A stretch of DNA of 34,362 nt from Kiritimatiellia bacterium (GCA_028718125.1 JAQUMN010000040.1:1-34362), one strand, 5' to 3'. Shown: positions 1 to 9,458, counted from the stretch's first letter. Notes: generated by a model not told the origin, from the letters alone. Program-made: numbers and translations.

Positions 1-151
1 ACCCAACCATGCACCGGGTTATAATAAATGACCCATTATAGAGTGCGAATGGAAGCATGACATGCCTCAGGATCGAAAACCAGCGACCGCCACGTCAGTC
101 GCTTCTTGACAAGCCTTCTCATGGAAGACGGCTACGCCACAACTTTTCCAG

Positions 152-232
152 ATTCCCGATTGGATCGGGAATGACAATTATGCGTCGCTATTCTGTCATT
201 CCCGCGCAAGCGAGAATCCAATCCAGACTTTA
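152..232. repeat. Palindromic intergenic repeat downstream of bioA
   Basis: An 11-bp perfect inverted repeat, CGGGAATGACA at 166-176 and its complement at 194-204, is nested with a shorter hairpin (ATTCCCGA 152-159 with TCGGGAAT 165-172). The right part, a GTCATTCCCG phrase continuing into GAATCCAATCC, resembles a dispersed palindromic repeat common in many bacterial genomes. It sits just past the bioA stop codon and could act as a transcription end or mRNA-stabilising hairpin. There is no clear T-tract. Bases 1-151 hold nothing I recognise. Confidence 0.6.
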
Positions 233-250
233 AAATTCCTTTGAGTTGAA

Positions 251-1582
251 TCAGACCACCGCGCTCTGCGCGAGTGCCTCCTGCACCTTACGCACGAGCT
301 GCTCCAGCACGGGCACGGGTGTAATTAACGGCGGCATCAGATATACGACCGATCCCAGTGGCCGAATCAGGACCCCCTGATTTAATAGCCAGGCCGCCAT
401 TCGCCGGGCCCGCTCCGAACCCGACTGCCCATTGCATTCGGCCAACTCGACGACCGCCAGGAGCCCCAAGCCGCGGACATCCCGCACGCCATTCAGGCCG
501 CGAATCGGCGCCATGGCGGTCTGAAGCCGCTCGGCCGCTTTGCGGGCGCGTTCCACAATCCGGTCTTCCTCGTAAATCAGCAGGGCTTCGAGCGCCACTG
601 CCGCCGCAACGGGATTGCCCGCGAATGTGTGCCCGTGATAGAAGGTGTGGTCCGCTTTGCTGTCGGCAAAAGTTTCATAGAGCGCCTCCCGAACGATCGT
701 CGCGCTCATGGGCAGGTAGCCGCCCGTCAAGCCCTTGCCCAGGCATACGATATCGGGATCAATGCCGGCATGTTCAAAGGCAAACATCCGGCCGGTGCGG
801 CCGAACCCCATGGCGATTTCATCGGCAATCAACAGGACGTCATGCTCCCGGCATAGCGCCGCCATTTTCTCCAGACAGGCCGGGGCATAAATACGCATGC
901 CGGCGGCGCCCTGGCACATTGGTTCGACAATCACAGCCGCAATTTCTGCCGCGTGTTTATTAAGAATATCCGCCATGGACGAAACGCATTCTTGTGCACA
1001 GGTATTCGGCCGCAGATCTTGCGCGCAAGTACCGCAACAGGGCGCCGCGGCGCGATACACGGGAAACAGCAAGGGCTGGAACGGCGCATGGAATTCCGGC
1101 ACATAGCCGACCGAGACAGCACCCAGCGTATCGCCATGATAGGCGTTCTCCAGCGATACAAACCGGCATCGCTCCGGCCGGCCCAGATTGTGCCAATATT
1201 GGACGGCGATCTTAAGTGCCGCCTCAACGGCACTGGCGCCATCGCCCGAAAAGAACACACGCCGGCGGCGACTTGGGAACAATTCCACCAGGCGCGCGGC
1301 CAACTCAATGGCGCCGGGATGCGAGAGGTTGCCCAGGATGCTGTGTTGCAGGCGCCGGGCCTGATCGATCATCGCTTTACCCAGGCGGGGATGACTGTGT
1401 CCCAGATTACAGGCCCACCAGGATGAAATCGCATCTAGGTAGCGGCGGCCGTCGCTGTCAAAAAGATATATGCCCTCACCGCGCACGATAATCGGGAACG
1501 CGGTGTCCCGGATGGCCGAATGCCGGGAATAGGGATGCCAAAGGTACTGGCGATCTATTGAACGATACTGGTCAGTGTTCAT
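251..1582 (-). CDS. bioA: Adenosylmethionine-8-amino-7-oxononanoate aminotransferase (BioA)
   Basis: Cytosolic PLP enzyme of biotin synthesis that transfers an amino group from S-adenosylmethionine to 7-keto-8-aminopelargonate, giving 7,8-diaminopelargonate. It is a class III aminotransferase of 443 residues from the chosen ATG. Visible motifs are the N-terminal LWHPYS segment, SGDGASAVEAALK, the YHGDT loop, the IADEI aspartate and the PLP lysine in CLGKGLTGG near residue 283. A cysteine-rich insert (CCGTC and CAQEC, about residues 182-200) is also seen in some other BioA subfamilies. An in-frame TTG at 1594 would add four residues; I prefer the ATG at 1582, although neither has a strong ribosome site. 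It lies about 200 bp downstream of bioD on the same strand; the spacer has only a small hairpin (1656-1666). Confidence 0.95.
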   Translation of the reverse strand: MNTDQYRSIDRQYLWHPYSRHSAIRDTAFPIIVRGEGIYLFDSDGRRYLDAISSWWACNLGHSHPRLGKAMIDQARRLQHSILGNLSHPGAIELAARLVELFPSRRRRVFFSGDGASAVEAALKIAVQYWHNLGRPERCRFVSLENAYHGDTLGAVSVGYVPEFHAPFQPLLFPVYRAAAPCCGTCAQDLRPNTCAQECVSSMADILNKHAAEIAAVIVEPMCQGAAGMRIYAPACLEKMAALCREHDVLLIADEIAMGFGRTGRMFAFEHAGIDPDIVCLGKGLTGGYLPMSATIVREALYETFADSKADHTFYHGHTFAGNPVAAAVALEALLIYEEDRIVERARKAAERLQTAMAPIRGLNGVRDVRGLGLLAVVELAECNGQSGSERARRMAAWLLNQGVLIRPLGSVVYLMPPLITPVPVLEQLVRKVQEALAQSAVV

Positions 1583-1789
1583 GACAATTGGCAACTATTC
1601 AGATTGTTTTTAACTGCGAAACACACGAAATGGATGAAGAGTGGTAAACCCTGGTCGCCTTCGGCGCCGCCGTTGGCGGGTAAACTTTGGACAACAAAAA
1701 GTTATTGTTTCCTCCAGTTTCGCGCTTTTCCCTCCAGAGGCGGGCAGGCGCGTATTTCGTAGTTGTCTCTTCATTGAGTGGCAAAGTAT

Positions 1790-2527
1790 TCATGGCGACT
1801 GTATCCATTTCAGCCAGTCCGCCACAGGCGGAAGCCAGGCAGTGACCGCGCGACGAAATTGACCGGCCGACCGCGTCGCCAGATCCGGAACAAACGGGAA
1901 CCGTCCGAGCACGCGCACATTTCCCAACCGCGCAATGGTTTTGATATTGTCCCTCTCGATATAGCCTGAGCGGCCAGGCGCTGTCGCATTGAAGACCACG
2001 CCCAGCACGCGGATCTGTGCCCACCGCAAAACATGGAGGGTAAGCAACGTGTGGTTAATGGCGCCCAGACCCAAGCGGGCCACCACGACCACGGGCAAGT
2101 CCAGCACACCCATCAAATCCAGCATCGTCTGCCGTCCCTGAATCGGCACACACACACCCCCGGCGCCTTCCACGACAACCATCGCATGGCGCGCCTGCAA
2201 CGAGTTAAAACAGGCTTTTATACGGCGAAATTCAATATGGCGTCCAGCCCCGGCTGCGGCCAGATGCGGAGAACATGCCCTGGCAAAACAGCAAGGCGCC
2301 ATGCAGGCATATTCCCCATCGCCAGGTTGAAGATCGGCCATCGCCAGGCAGAAATCCAGATCGGACGAGCACCACCGGCCGCCTGCCTGCCTGGCGCCGG
2401 TTTGGATCGGTTTCATCGGCACGGCATCCATGCCGCGAATGCGCAACATGGACAGCAACGCGGCGCTGACAACGGTCTTGCCAACCCCCGTATCCGTGCC
2501 GGTAACAAAAACGCCTTGAGACTTCAT
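1790..2527 (-). CDS. bioD: ATP-dependent dethiobiotin synthetase (BioD)
   Basis: Makes dethiobiotin from 7,8-diaminopelargonate, CO2 and ATP, the step after BioA. The 245-residue protein starts with a P-loop, GTDTGVGKT at residues 10-18, followed by the substrate-binding KPIQTG. The VVEGAGG motif and the SPHLAA segment are both present. A GGGAG stretch sits a few bases before the ATG. The middle (about residues 70-90) has an unusual cluster of cysteines compared with typical BioD, but nothing essential is missing. Gene order bioD then bioA suggests co-transcription despite the spacer of about 200 bp. No bioB or bioF is visible in the window. Confidence 0.94.
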   Translation of the reverse strand: MKSQGVFVTGTDTGVGKTVVSAALLSMLRIRGMDAVPMKPIQTGARQAGGRWCSSDLDFCLAMADLQPGDGEYACMAPCCFARACSPHLAAAGAGRHIEFRRIKACFNSLQARHAMVVVEGAGGVCVPIQGRQTMLDLMGVLDLPVVVVARLGLGAINHTLLTLHVLRWAQIRVLGVVFNATAPGRSGYIERDNIKTIARLGNVRVLGRFPFVPDLATRSAGQFRRAVTAWLPPVADWLKWIQSP

Positions 2528-2706
2528 TTACTCCCTGCAAATAAAAACACTGTATTACAGGAGCGTCTTCCGTGCACGACAATATTTCTTACGCGGCTTG
2601 TAAAACACCCGTCAACCCAGTAAGGTATGTTCCGTTATGGCGGGTTGATGACATTAAGACAAGGGGACTACACGGCACCATAAGAGATGCATTATGTTTA
2701 GCCGTT

Positions 2707-2782
2707 TGTCATTCCGAGCGTAGCGAGGAAACTCAAGGTCTGTTCAGAAAGATCGAGACCCTTCGCTACGCTCAGGATGACA
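2707..2782. repeat. Dispersed GAGCGTAGCGA inverted repeat
   Basis: The left arm (2707-2730) and right arm (2761-2782) are near-perfect reverse complements containing CATTCCGAGCGTAGCGAG and CGCTACGCTCAGGATGAC. This is a very widespread bacterial intergenic repeat. Its translation yields the familiar spurious HSERSEE and RYAQDD strings, so reading frames through it should not be called as genes. It lies between the divergent bioD and dUTPase-type genes and may fold in the transcript. Confidence 0.8.
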
Positions 2783-2822
2783 GAACGCCACGATACTCAT
2801 GTATTACAGAAAGGACAAGCCC

Positions 2823-3203
2823 ATGCCGGACAAAGACATGCTGACCGAGATTTTCCGAATGCAGGCCGAACTGAACCAACGCATCGGCGTGAACACTTTG
2901 CACATGCCGGAGGCCAAAAAACCGGAATGGGTCCTGAACTACTGCCGGGCCATGACCCAGGAAGTTGCGGAGTTGACCGATAGTGTGCCGTGGAAATGGT
3001 GGGCCAAGTACCAGCAGTTTGACAAGCAGAACGCGCGCGTGGAAGTGGCTGACCTGTTTCATTTCCTGGTTTCGCTGGCCCAGGTCCTAGATATGTCGGC
3101 GGGAGACATTTTTGAAGCCTACCGTAAAAAAAACGCAGTCAACTTTCAACGTCAGGATTCGGGCTATATCGCCAAGGACGCGAACGACAGCAAGCATATC
3201 TGA
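2823..3203 (+). CDS. All-alpha dimeric dUTPase/MazG-type nucleotide pyrophosphohydrolase
   Basis: Predicted to hydrolyse dUTP (or a related NTP) to the monophosphate and pyrophosphate, a house-cleaning role. The 126-residue protein has the family's metal-binding pattern: QEVAEL (ExxE) in one helix, then VEVADLFHF (ExxxD-type) in a second. Also present are the PWKWW segment and a C-terminal KNAVNFQRQDSGY, all typical of the dimeric dUTPase_2 group of the MazG superfamily. I start it at 2823 because AGAAAGGA (2809-2814 region) is 8 bases upstream; an in-frame ATG at 2799 would overlap that site. It stands alone, convergent with the pilus ATPase gene. Substrate is inferred from the family. Confidence 0.82.
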   Translation: MPDKDMLTEIFRMQAELNQRIGVNTLHMPEAKKPEWVLNYCRAMTQEVAELTDSVPWKWWAKYQQFDKQNARVEVADLFHFLVSLAQVLDMSAGDIFEAYRKKNAVNFQRQDSGYIAKDANDSKHI

Positions 3204-3210
3204 GGACAAT

Positions 3211-3334
3211 ATTCCAAATTCCAAAATCTAAATTCCAGTGAAATAACATCAATTCGGGAAAATGAAAACAAACTGAACGAATATTTTGCCCCGTTTGGAA
3301 TTTTTATATTCCCTGGATTTTGAAATTTGGAATT
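3211..3334. repeat. AT-rich long inverted repeat between convergent genes, possible terminator
   Basis: The left arm (3211-3238, ATTCCAAATTCCAAAATC phrase) and right arm (3313-3334, CTGGATTTTGAAATTTGG phrase) are imperfect reverse complements, followed by a T run at 3333-3338. The element fills the gap between the dUTPase-type gene and the convergent pilB gene, so it could terminate the plus-strand transcript. It is much more AT-rich than its surroundings and looks like a dispersed filler repeat rather than a compact intrinsic terminator. Confidence 0.5.
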
Positions 3335-3343
3335 TTTTCGATC

Positions 3344-5053
3344 TCAGGTATAGCGCAGTATTTCTTCGGCCGTGGTATAACCGTCCAGGACATTGCGGAC
3401 ACCGTCATCCCGCAGGAGGCGCATGCCAAGCTCGACGGCTTTCGAACGGATGACCAGGGTGGGTCTGCGCTCATTGATCAACGGGCGAATCGGCTCCGTT
3501 ATCGTCATGTATTCCACCAGAGCCTTACGGCCGCGATAGCCGGTCTCGTGACATTCGGGGCAGCCTTTGCCGTAGTAAAACGGATGCCCCGAAACGGCTG
3601 CTTCGGTCAGATTGAGACGGTCCAAAATGGCCTTATCGGGTTGTACGGGCGTCTTGCATTTTTTGCAGATGGTACGAACGAGGCGCTGGGCGAGCACAGA
3701 CTCCAGCGTGGACGAAATCAGGTAAGGCTCAACGTTCATATCAATTAAGCGGGTCACCGCGCCGGCGGCATCATTGGTATGCAATGTGCTGAGCACCAAG
3801 TGGCCGGTCAGCGACGCCTGAATGGCAATCTGGGCCGTTTCCAGGTCGCGGATTTCACCCACCATTATGATGTCGGGATCCTGCCGGAGGAAGGCGCGCA
3901 AACATTTCTGGAACGTCACCCCGATAGCCTCATTGGCCTGCACCTGGATGATGCCATCGATATCGTATTCCACGGGATCCTCCACCGTCAGCAGCTTCAT
4001 ATCTATGGTATTTATGCGCCGCAGGGCGGAATAGAGCGTCGTCGTTTTACCGGAGCCCGTCGGGCCGGTGACGATGATGATGCCGTTGGGCTTCTGGATA
4101 TCCTGGCTGAAGGTATCGTAGACTTCGGTGGGCATGCCCAGGTTTTCCAGTTCCAGGGATACGGTGGACCGGTCGAGAATACGCAACACCACGCTTTCGC
4201 CGAATTCGGTCGGCAGGGTGGACACGCGGAAATCAATCTGGCGCCCGAGCATGTTCATTGACAGGCGGCCATCCTGGGGAAGGCGCCTTTCGGCGATATT
4301 CAGGCTGGACATGACCTTAATGCGCGAGATTACCGGGAGCGCCAGACGCCGGGGGGGCGGCGACATTTCATATAGCGCTCCGTCCACGCGGTAGCGAATT
4401 TTGAACTCCTGCTCGAACGGCTCAAAATGCACGTCCGAGGCCTTCGACTGGACCGCCTCGTAGAGCACCAGGTTGACGAAGCGCACAACGGGGGTGGCGT
4501 TTGCGGCCTGTTCGAGGCCGTTTTCATCATCCTTGCCCTCGGTCAGTTCGACAACCCCGCCGGCATCCATGTCCGCTTCAAGTTTATTGAGCATATCGTT
4601 CATGGAATCGCTGTCTTCGCCGTAAAACTTATTAACCTGGGCTTTCACATCCTCCTCGCGAGCCAGCACAAAGGTGATGTCGCGGGTCAGCACGAACCGG
4701 ATTTCATCCACCATCGCCGGCTCCAGCAGCTGGGACGTTGCCAGCACAATGCCGTTGGCATCCAGACTGATCGGCACCACGCTATACATGCGCGCCACAC
4801 TGGCAGGGATGGCCTTGGTCACTTCCTCGGGAATCTCGCGTCCTGCCAGATTGATGACCGAAGTGCCCAAGTGGCTTGCGATCATGACCAGCAGGTCGTC
4901 CTCCTTGACAATGCCCAGGTCTATGATCACCTTGCGCACGACATTCCCGGTCCTTCTCCGTTCCTCCAGGATCTCTTCGACTTGGGAAGGTCTGATCAGT
5001 TTGCTGTCGCTGAGGAGCTGCAGCAGAGAGTCCATGTGCGTTGTTTCGGCCAT
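3344..5053 (-). CDS. pilB: Type IV pilus assembly / type II secretion ATPase (PilB/GspE family), copy 1
   Basis: Cytoplasmic hexameric motor that powers pilin polymerisation or secretion. The 569-residue protein has an N-terminal MshEN/T2SSE_N-like domain (about residues 8-140) and a core ATPase with Walker [10 protein letters not shown] at 330-338, Asp box TVEDPVEY at 356-363, Walker B IIMVGEIRD at 395-403 and a His box around STLHTND. A tetracysteine zinc site follows (CKKC at 463-466, CPEC at 498-501), which separates this family from PilT. AAGGA lies 7 bases before the ATG. It is the last gene of a three-gene operon, 10 bases after pilT. The GspE versus PilB name rests on the pilT neighbour. 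Confidence 0.92.
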   Translation of the reverse strand: MAETTHMDSLLQLLSDSKLIRPSQVEEILEERRRTGNVVRKVIIDLGIVKEDDLLVMIASHLGTSVINLAGREIPEEVTKAIPASVARMYSVVPISLDANGIVLATSQLLEPAMVDEIRFVLTRDITFVLAREEDVKAQVNKFYGEDSDSMNDMLNKLEADMDAGGVVELTEGKDDENGLEQAANATPVVRFVNLVLYEAVQSKASDVHFEPFEQEFKIRYRVDGALYEMSPPPRRLALPVISRIKVMSSLNIAERRLPQDGRLSMNMLGRQIDFRVSTLPTEFGESVVLRILDRSTVSLELENLGMPTEVYDTFSQDIQKPNGIIIVTGPTGSGKTTTLYSALRRINTIDMKLLTVEDPVEYDIDGIIQVQANEAIGVTFQKCLRAFLRQDPDIIMVGEIRDLETAQIAIQASLTGHLVLSTLHTNDAAGAVTRLIDMNVEPYLISSTLESVLAQRLVRTICKKCKTPVQPDKAILDRLNLTEAAVSGHPFYYGKGCPECHETGYRGRKALVEYMTITEPIRPLINERRPTLVIRSKAVELGMRLLRDDGVRNVLDGYTTAEEILRYT

Positions 5054-5063
5054 AACATAATCC

Positions 5064-6161
5064 TTACTTGCGCTTGGCGGAACCAGCCGTCCTCAGTTTA
5101 TCAACGACGGAATCAGGATCCTGAGCCTTGGTAATCAAGTTTTCGTAGCTGATAATTCCCTTCTCATAGAGAAACATCAGGTGGGCATCCAGGGTAATCA
5201 TCCCCCACTTGGCGCCGGTTTGAATGTCCGAGGTGATCCGGAAGCTCTTGTTGTCCCGGATCAGGTTCTGGATGGAAGGCGTTGTGATCATGATCTCAAA
5301 GGCCGCAACACGCCCGGGACGGTCCTGCCGCACGATGAGCAATTGCGAGACTACCGCAATAATGCTGGAGGCCAGTTGCGTGCGGATTTGCTCCTGCTGG
5401 TTCGTCGGAAACGCGTCCACGATGCGGTCCACCGTGCGCGCGGCGCCGGTCGTGTGCAGGGTGGCCAGCACAAGATGGCCGGTTTCCGCGGCAGTAATGG
5501 CCGCCTCCATGGTTTCCAGGTCACGCATTTCACCCACGAGAATGACATCCGGGTCCTGGCGGAGCGCCCGGCGCAGGGCTTCCTTGAAATTGGGCACATC
5601 CACGCCGATCTCGCGTTGGGTAATGATCGAACGCTTGTGTTCGTGGTAATATTCGACCGGATCCTCGATGGTGATAATATGGCAGTCCCGTTCGATATTG
5701 ATCAGGTTGATCATGCTGGCCAGGGTCGTGGTCTTGCCGCTTCCCGTCGGACCGGTCACCAGGATCAGGCCTCGCGGACGATACAACATGTCCTTGATCT
5801 GCGCCGGGAGCCCGATCTCGTCCAGGGTGACCAGCTTGTTGGGAATCTGCCGGAGCACCAGGCCGACATGACCTTTCTGCTTGAAGGCGCTTACACGGAA
5901 GCGCGCCTTGTCGCCGAAGCTGAACCCGAAATCGCATCCGCCGATTTCGCGGATTTTTTGCTGGTAACTCTCGGAGGTGATGCTTTTCATCAGCCGCTCG
6001 GTGTCCTCCGGCGTCAGCGGACCGCAATCCAGGGATTGCAATCCGCCATTGATGCGCAACATGGGTGGCAGGCCGACCGTCAGGTGCAGGTCGGAGGCGC
6101 TTTCGCCCACCACGGACTCCAGCAGTTCGTTCATGCCTATTTTACCGGGTAACATGGTCAT
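5064..6161 (-). CDS. pilT: Type IV pilus retraction ATPase PilT
   Basis: Cytoplasmic ATPase that depolymerises the pilus for twitching or DNA uptake. The 365-residue protein shows the PilT N-terminal signature [18 protein letters not shown] (residues 23-40), Walker [10 protein letters not shown] at 137-145, Asp box TIEDPVEY, Walker [10 protein letters not shown] and the His box ATLHTTGAA with the downstream DRIVDAFP typical of PilT. It lacks the tetracysteine motif of PilB. A GGGGGA stretch lies 10 bases before the first ATG; a second ATG two codons later is also possible. Only 6 bases separate it from the upstream pilB paralogue, so the two are surely co-transcribed. Confidence 0.95.
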   Translation of the reverse strand: MTMLPGKIGMNELLESVVGESASDLHLTVGLPPMLRINGGLQSLDCGPLTPEDTERLMKSITSESYQQKIREIGGCDFGFSFGDKARFRVSAFKQKGHVGLVLRQIPNKLVTLDEIGLPAQIKDMLYRPRGLILVTGPTGSGKTTTLASMINLINIERDCHIITIEDPVEYYHEHKRSIITQREIGVDVPNFKEALRRALRQDPDVILVGEMRDLETMEAAITAAETGHLVLATLHTTGAARTVDRIVDAFPTNQQEQIRTQLASSIIAVVSQLLIVRQDRPGRVAAFEIMITTPSIQNLIRDNKSFRITSDIQTGAKWGMITLDAHLMFLYEKGIISYENLITKAQDPDSVVDKLRTAGSAKRK

Positions 6162-6167
6162 GATAAA

Positions 6168-7868
6168 TTAGTCCCCCATTGTTGAGCCAAACACTTCTTC
6201 CAGGGTGGTGATGCCGGACACCACCTTGCGCAGGCCATCCTCCCGCAGGGTTCGCATGCCCAACTCCCGTGCGCGGACACGCATTTGTTCCAACGGAATC
6301 CTGCCATAGATCATTTCGCGCACTTCATCGTTGATCACGAATATTTCATAAAGTCCCTTGCGCCCGCGATAGCCCGTTTGCCCGCAGTTGGAACATCCCT
6401 TGCCCTTGAGCAGTTTGACGTCCTTGAACTGGCTGGCGGCACTGCCCAGCATGCTGAGTTCCCGTTCCGTGGGCGCGTAGGGCTCGGCGCACTTTTCACA
6501 GATCACGCGCACCAGGCGCTGGGCAATCGTCGACCGGATGGAAGACGCCAGCAGAAACGGCTTAACCCCGATATCCATTAGCCGCGGTATGGCGCTGGGT
6601 GCATCGTTCGTGTGCAGAGTGCTGAACACAAGATGGCCGGTCAGCGAGGCTTCGACGGCAATTTCCGCCGTCTCGAAGTCGCGAATTTCGCCCACCATGA
6701 TGATGTTGGGCGCCTGGCGCAGAATGGAGCGCAGGACCGCCGGAAAGGTGAGACCTATTTCTTCACGCACATTCACCTGGTTGATGCCGGAAATTCGGTA
6801 TTCGACCGGTTCCTCCACCGTGATGATCTTGCGGTCGGGCCGGTTCAGGTGATTGAGGCAGGCATATAATGTCGTGGTTTTGCCCGACCCGGTTGGGCCG
6901 GTCAACAGGAGAATGCCGTCGGGCAGGCCGATCATCCGCTCAAAGATCTGCTGATCGTCGGCAAACAGACCGAGTTTCGGCAGGCCTAGCAGGAGGCTCT
7001 GCTTGTTGAGAATACGCATGACGATGCTCTCGCCATGGGAAGACGGCACAGTGGATACGCGCAGGTCCAGGTCTTCGCCGGCCACGTTGATCTGGATGCG
7101 GCCATCCTGGGGCACCCGTTTTTCGGAGAGCTTCATGCGCGCCATGAGCTTGATGCGGCTGAGGATCACGGCCTGCAGACGCTTGGGAGGGGATTCCATT
7201 TCGCGCAGGACGCCGTCAATGCGGTAGCGAATACGGAAGCGCGTTTCCAGCGGCTCGACGTGAATATCGGACGCCCGAAGGCGCTGGGCCTCCATAATGA
7301 TCAGGCTGACCAGCTTGATGATCGGCGCATCCACGTCCGTGGCCACCGTTTCGTCCGCCGTTTCGTCCACGCGCACCTTGGCATCCGCTGACGCACCACG
7401 ATTATGCTCGAGGATTTCCTCAACGGTTCTTTCGGCGCGGCCGTAATACTTGTCCAATGCCTCACTGATTTCCTCGTCCGCGGCCACGACGCCTTCCACA
7501 TTGCGCTTAAGCAGATAACGCAGGCTGTCCAAAGTCTCGATATTCAGGGGATCACTCAGGGCCACGCTGAGCGCATTTTCGCTCTCAAAAACGGGCACCA
7601 CCTTATACCGGCGGGCAATGGCTACCGGCACCTGCTGAATTACTTCCTGGGGGATTTCGTGGTCGGCCAGCACGATGACATCCATGCCCAACTGCATGGC
7701 AACGGTCTTCAGCACCTCCATTTTTGAGATGACGCCCTGTTCGATCAGCACATCCAAAAGGCTCCGGTGCTGGACGCCGGCCGCGGATTTAGCCGTCTCA
7801 ACCTGCTCGGGCTTGATCAACCCGACATCCTTGAGGATTTCTATGATATAATCGTCATTGGCAGTCAT
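6168..7868 (-). CDS. pilB: Type IV pilus assembly / type II secretion ATPase (PilB/GspE family), copy 2
   Basis: Second extension-type motor ATPase and first gene of the motor operon. From the chosen start it has 566 residues: a MshEN-like N-terminal domain (residues 1-140), a linker rich in acidic residues, Walker [10 protein letters not shown] at 324-332, the TVEEPVEY Asp box, Walker B IIMVGEIRD, and the zinc cysteines CEKC and CSNC near the C-terminus. The reading frame is open for 38 more codons upstream, but that part is not family-like, so I place the start at the ATG beginning MTANDDY; its ribosome site is weak. It is clearly diverged from copy 1 and is not a recent duplicate. The 165-bp upstream gap to gatB carries a small ACAACA/TGTTGT inverted repeat (about 7978-7993). 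Confidence 0.92.
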   Translation of the reverse strand: MTANDDYIIEILKDVGLIKPEQVETAKSAAGVQHRSLLDVLIEQGVISKMEVLKTVAMQLGMDVIVLADHEIPQEVIQQVPVAIARRYKVVPVFESENALSVALSDPLNIETLDSLRYLLKRNVEGVVAADEEISEALDKYYGRAERTVEEILEHNRGASADAKVRVDETADETVATDVDAPIIKLVSLIIMEAQRLRASDIHVEPLETRFRIRYRIDGVLREMESPPKRLQAVILSRIKLMARMKLSEKRVPQDGRIQINVAGEDLDLRVSTVPSSHGESIVMRILNKQSLLLGLPKLGLFADDQQIFERMIGLPDGILLLTGPTGSGKTTTLYACLNHLNRPDRKIITVEEPVEYRISGINQVNVREEIGLTFPAVLRSILRQAPNIIMVGEIRDFETAEIAVEASLTGHLVFSTLHTNDAPSAIPRLMDIGVKPFLLASSIRSTIAQRLVRVICEKCAEPYAPTERELSMLGSAASQFKDVKLLKGKGCSNCGQTGYRGRKGLYEIFVINDEVREMIYGRIPLEQMRVRARELGMRTLREDGLRKVVSGITTLEEVFGSTMGD

Positions 7869-8033
7869 GGAATTACGCAATCTAATCAAAGGAAAAACTA
7901 TTGTTTTGCCGGAATAAGGATTCAAAAACCATCCCGATCTCTTTGAGAGCCGGGAAGAATAAGCGCAAGTCATTGACAACAATCATGTTGTTAAACATAT
8001 ATATTCTGAGTCCTGATTTCTGTATTGCCAGCA

Positions 8034-9458
8034 TCATACACCTAATTGTTTTTTCAGCAAGCCCTGTACAACCTGCGGATTGGCTTTGCCTTTACTCAAG
8101 CGCATGACCTGGCCCATCAGGAACTTGAACGATGCTTCCTTGCCGCCCTTGTAATCGGCCACTGACTTGGGATTGTCGTCAATGGCCTGCCGCACCAAGG
8201 CTTCCAACGTGCCGGTGTCGCTCACCTGCGCAAGGCCCAACTGGCCGACCAGCTGGGCGGGGTCTCCGCCCTGTTCAAACAGGATCGCAAATATAGCCTT
8301 GGCGCCGGCGCCATTAATCGCCTGGGACTCGACCAGTTTGATCAAGCCGGCCAGCGCCTGGGGCGTGATTTTGACCTGCCGAATCTCGAGCTCCTTCGTA
8401 GTCATGAGGTGCATCATTTCCGTCATGATCCAGTTGGAAACGGTTTTGGGATTGGCCGCGCCGCGCGCCGCCTCCTCGAAGAAATCCGCCACATACTTAT
8501 CCGCGGAGAGCACCTTGGCATCATAGGGCGGCAGAGCGTATTCGCGCTCCAGCCGGTCGCAACGCTGGTGGGGCAATTCCGGCAACATGCCTTCCCACGC
8601 CTTGATCTGTTCGTCCGAAAGCACCACGGGCATCAGGTCAGGATCGGGAAAATAACGATAGTCGTGGGCATCCTCCTTGGTGCGCATGGTCTCGGTCACG
8701 CACCGTTCGGAGTCGAAACGCCGTGTTTCCTGCACGATGACCTCTCCGGCGTTGAGCGCGGTAACCTGCCGCTGGAGCTCATACGCAAGGGCCTGGTAAA
8801 CGCCCTTGAAGGTGTTCATGTTCTTGATCTCGGTCTTCGTGCCGAGCGTGGCCTGCCCTTCCGGCCGCACACTGCAATTGACGTCGCAACGCAGATTGCC
8901 CTCTTCCAGGTTGCACGGACTGATCAAGCCATAAACCAGGATCTGCTTGAGCGCCAACAGAAAGGCAAAGGCTTCTTCCGGCGAATGCATGTCCGGCTCG
9001 GTCACAATTTCCATCAGCGGATGACCGGCCCGGTTGAAATCCACCCGGCTCTGGTCGCGAACGTGCATATTCTTGGCAACGTCCTCCTCCAGGTGAATGC
9101 GGGTCAGGCGGACCGTCCTGGCTTGCCCCCGGCATTCAATCCCAACCGCACCGCCAAGGCACAGGGGCTGGTCGAACTGCGTAATCTGATAATTTTTGGG
9201 CATGTCCGGGTAGAAATAGTTTTTACGGTCAAACTTGCTCCGCGGATTGATGCGTGAGCCCACCATGAGCCCCGTCATGACCGTCAGGCGAATGGCTTCC
9301 TGGTTGATGACCGGCAGGGCGCCGGGATACCCCAGGCAAACCGGGCAGACCTGTGTATTGGGCGCCGCGCCAAAGTCGGTCCGGCAGGCGCAGAACATCT
9401 TGGTCCGCGTCTGCAATTGGACATGCACCTCCAAGCCGATGGTGGTCAGGTAATTCAT
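8034..9458 (-). CDS. gatB: Aspartyl/glutamyl-tRNA amidotransferase subunit B (GatB)
   Basis: tRNA-binding and kinase subunit of GatCAB, which converts Glu-tRNA(Gln) and Asp-tRNA(Asn) to the amidated forms with ammonia delivered from GatA. The 474-residue product has the GatB hallmark GLEVHVQL near the N-terminus, the zinc-site cysteines (CAC and CPVCLGYPG), the DFNRAGHPLMEIVTEPD segment, NMNTFKG, and the C-terminal GatB/YqeY tail. An in-frame GTG at 9461 precedes the ATG directly. Neither has a recognisable ribosome site, perhaps because the spacer upstream is repeat filler. It is the third gene of gatC-gatA-gatB. Confidence 0.96.
   Translation of the reverse strand: MNYLTTIGLEVHVQLQTRTKMFCACRTDFGAAPNTQVCPVCLGYPGALPVINQEAIRLTVMTGLMVGSRINPRSKFDRKNYFYPDMPKNYQITQFDQPLCLGGAVGIECRGQARTVRLTRIHLEEDVAKNMHVRDQSRVDFNRAGHPLMEIVTEPDMHSPEEAFAFLLALKQILVYGLISPCNLEEGNLRCDVNCSVRPEGQATLGTKTEIKNMNTFKGVYQALAYELQRQVTALNAGEVIVQETRRFDSERCVTETMRTKEDAHDYRYFPDPDLMPVVLSDEQIKAWEGMLPELPHQRCDRLEREYALPPYDAKVLSADKYVADFFEEAARGAANPKTVSNWIMTEMMHLMTTKELEIRQVKITPQALAGLIKLVESQAINGAGAKAIFAILFEQGGDPAQLVGQLGLAQVSDTGTLEALVRQAIDDNPKSVADYKGGKEASFKFLMGQVMRLSKGKANPQVVQGLLKKQLGV

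Noticed and set aside
2572..2844. 90-residue plus-strand frame containing HSERSEETQ and RYAQDD
   Set aside because: It is translation of the dispersed GAGCGTAGCGA inverted repeat, a well-known source of false genes, and overlaps the dUTPase-type gene start.
4427..5134. 235-residue plus-strand frame opposite the pilB gene
   Set aside because: Its composition (rich in His, Gln, Arg) is that of an antisense shadow, and the minus-strand frame is a clear PilB ATPase.
5181..6152. 323-residue plus-strand frame opposite pilT
   Set aside because: Antisense shadow of pilT with no family-like motif; caused by high GC content and codon bias.
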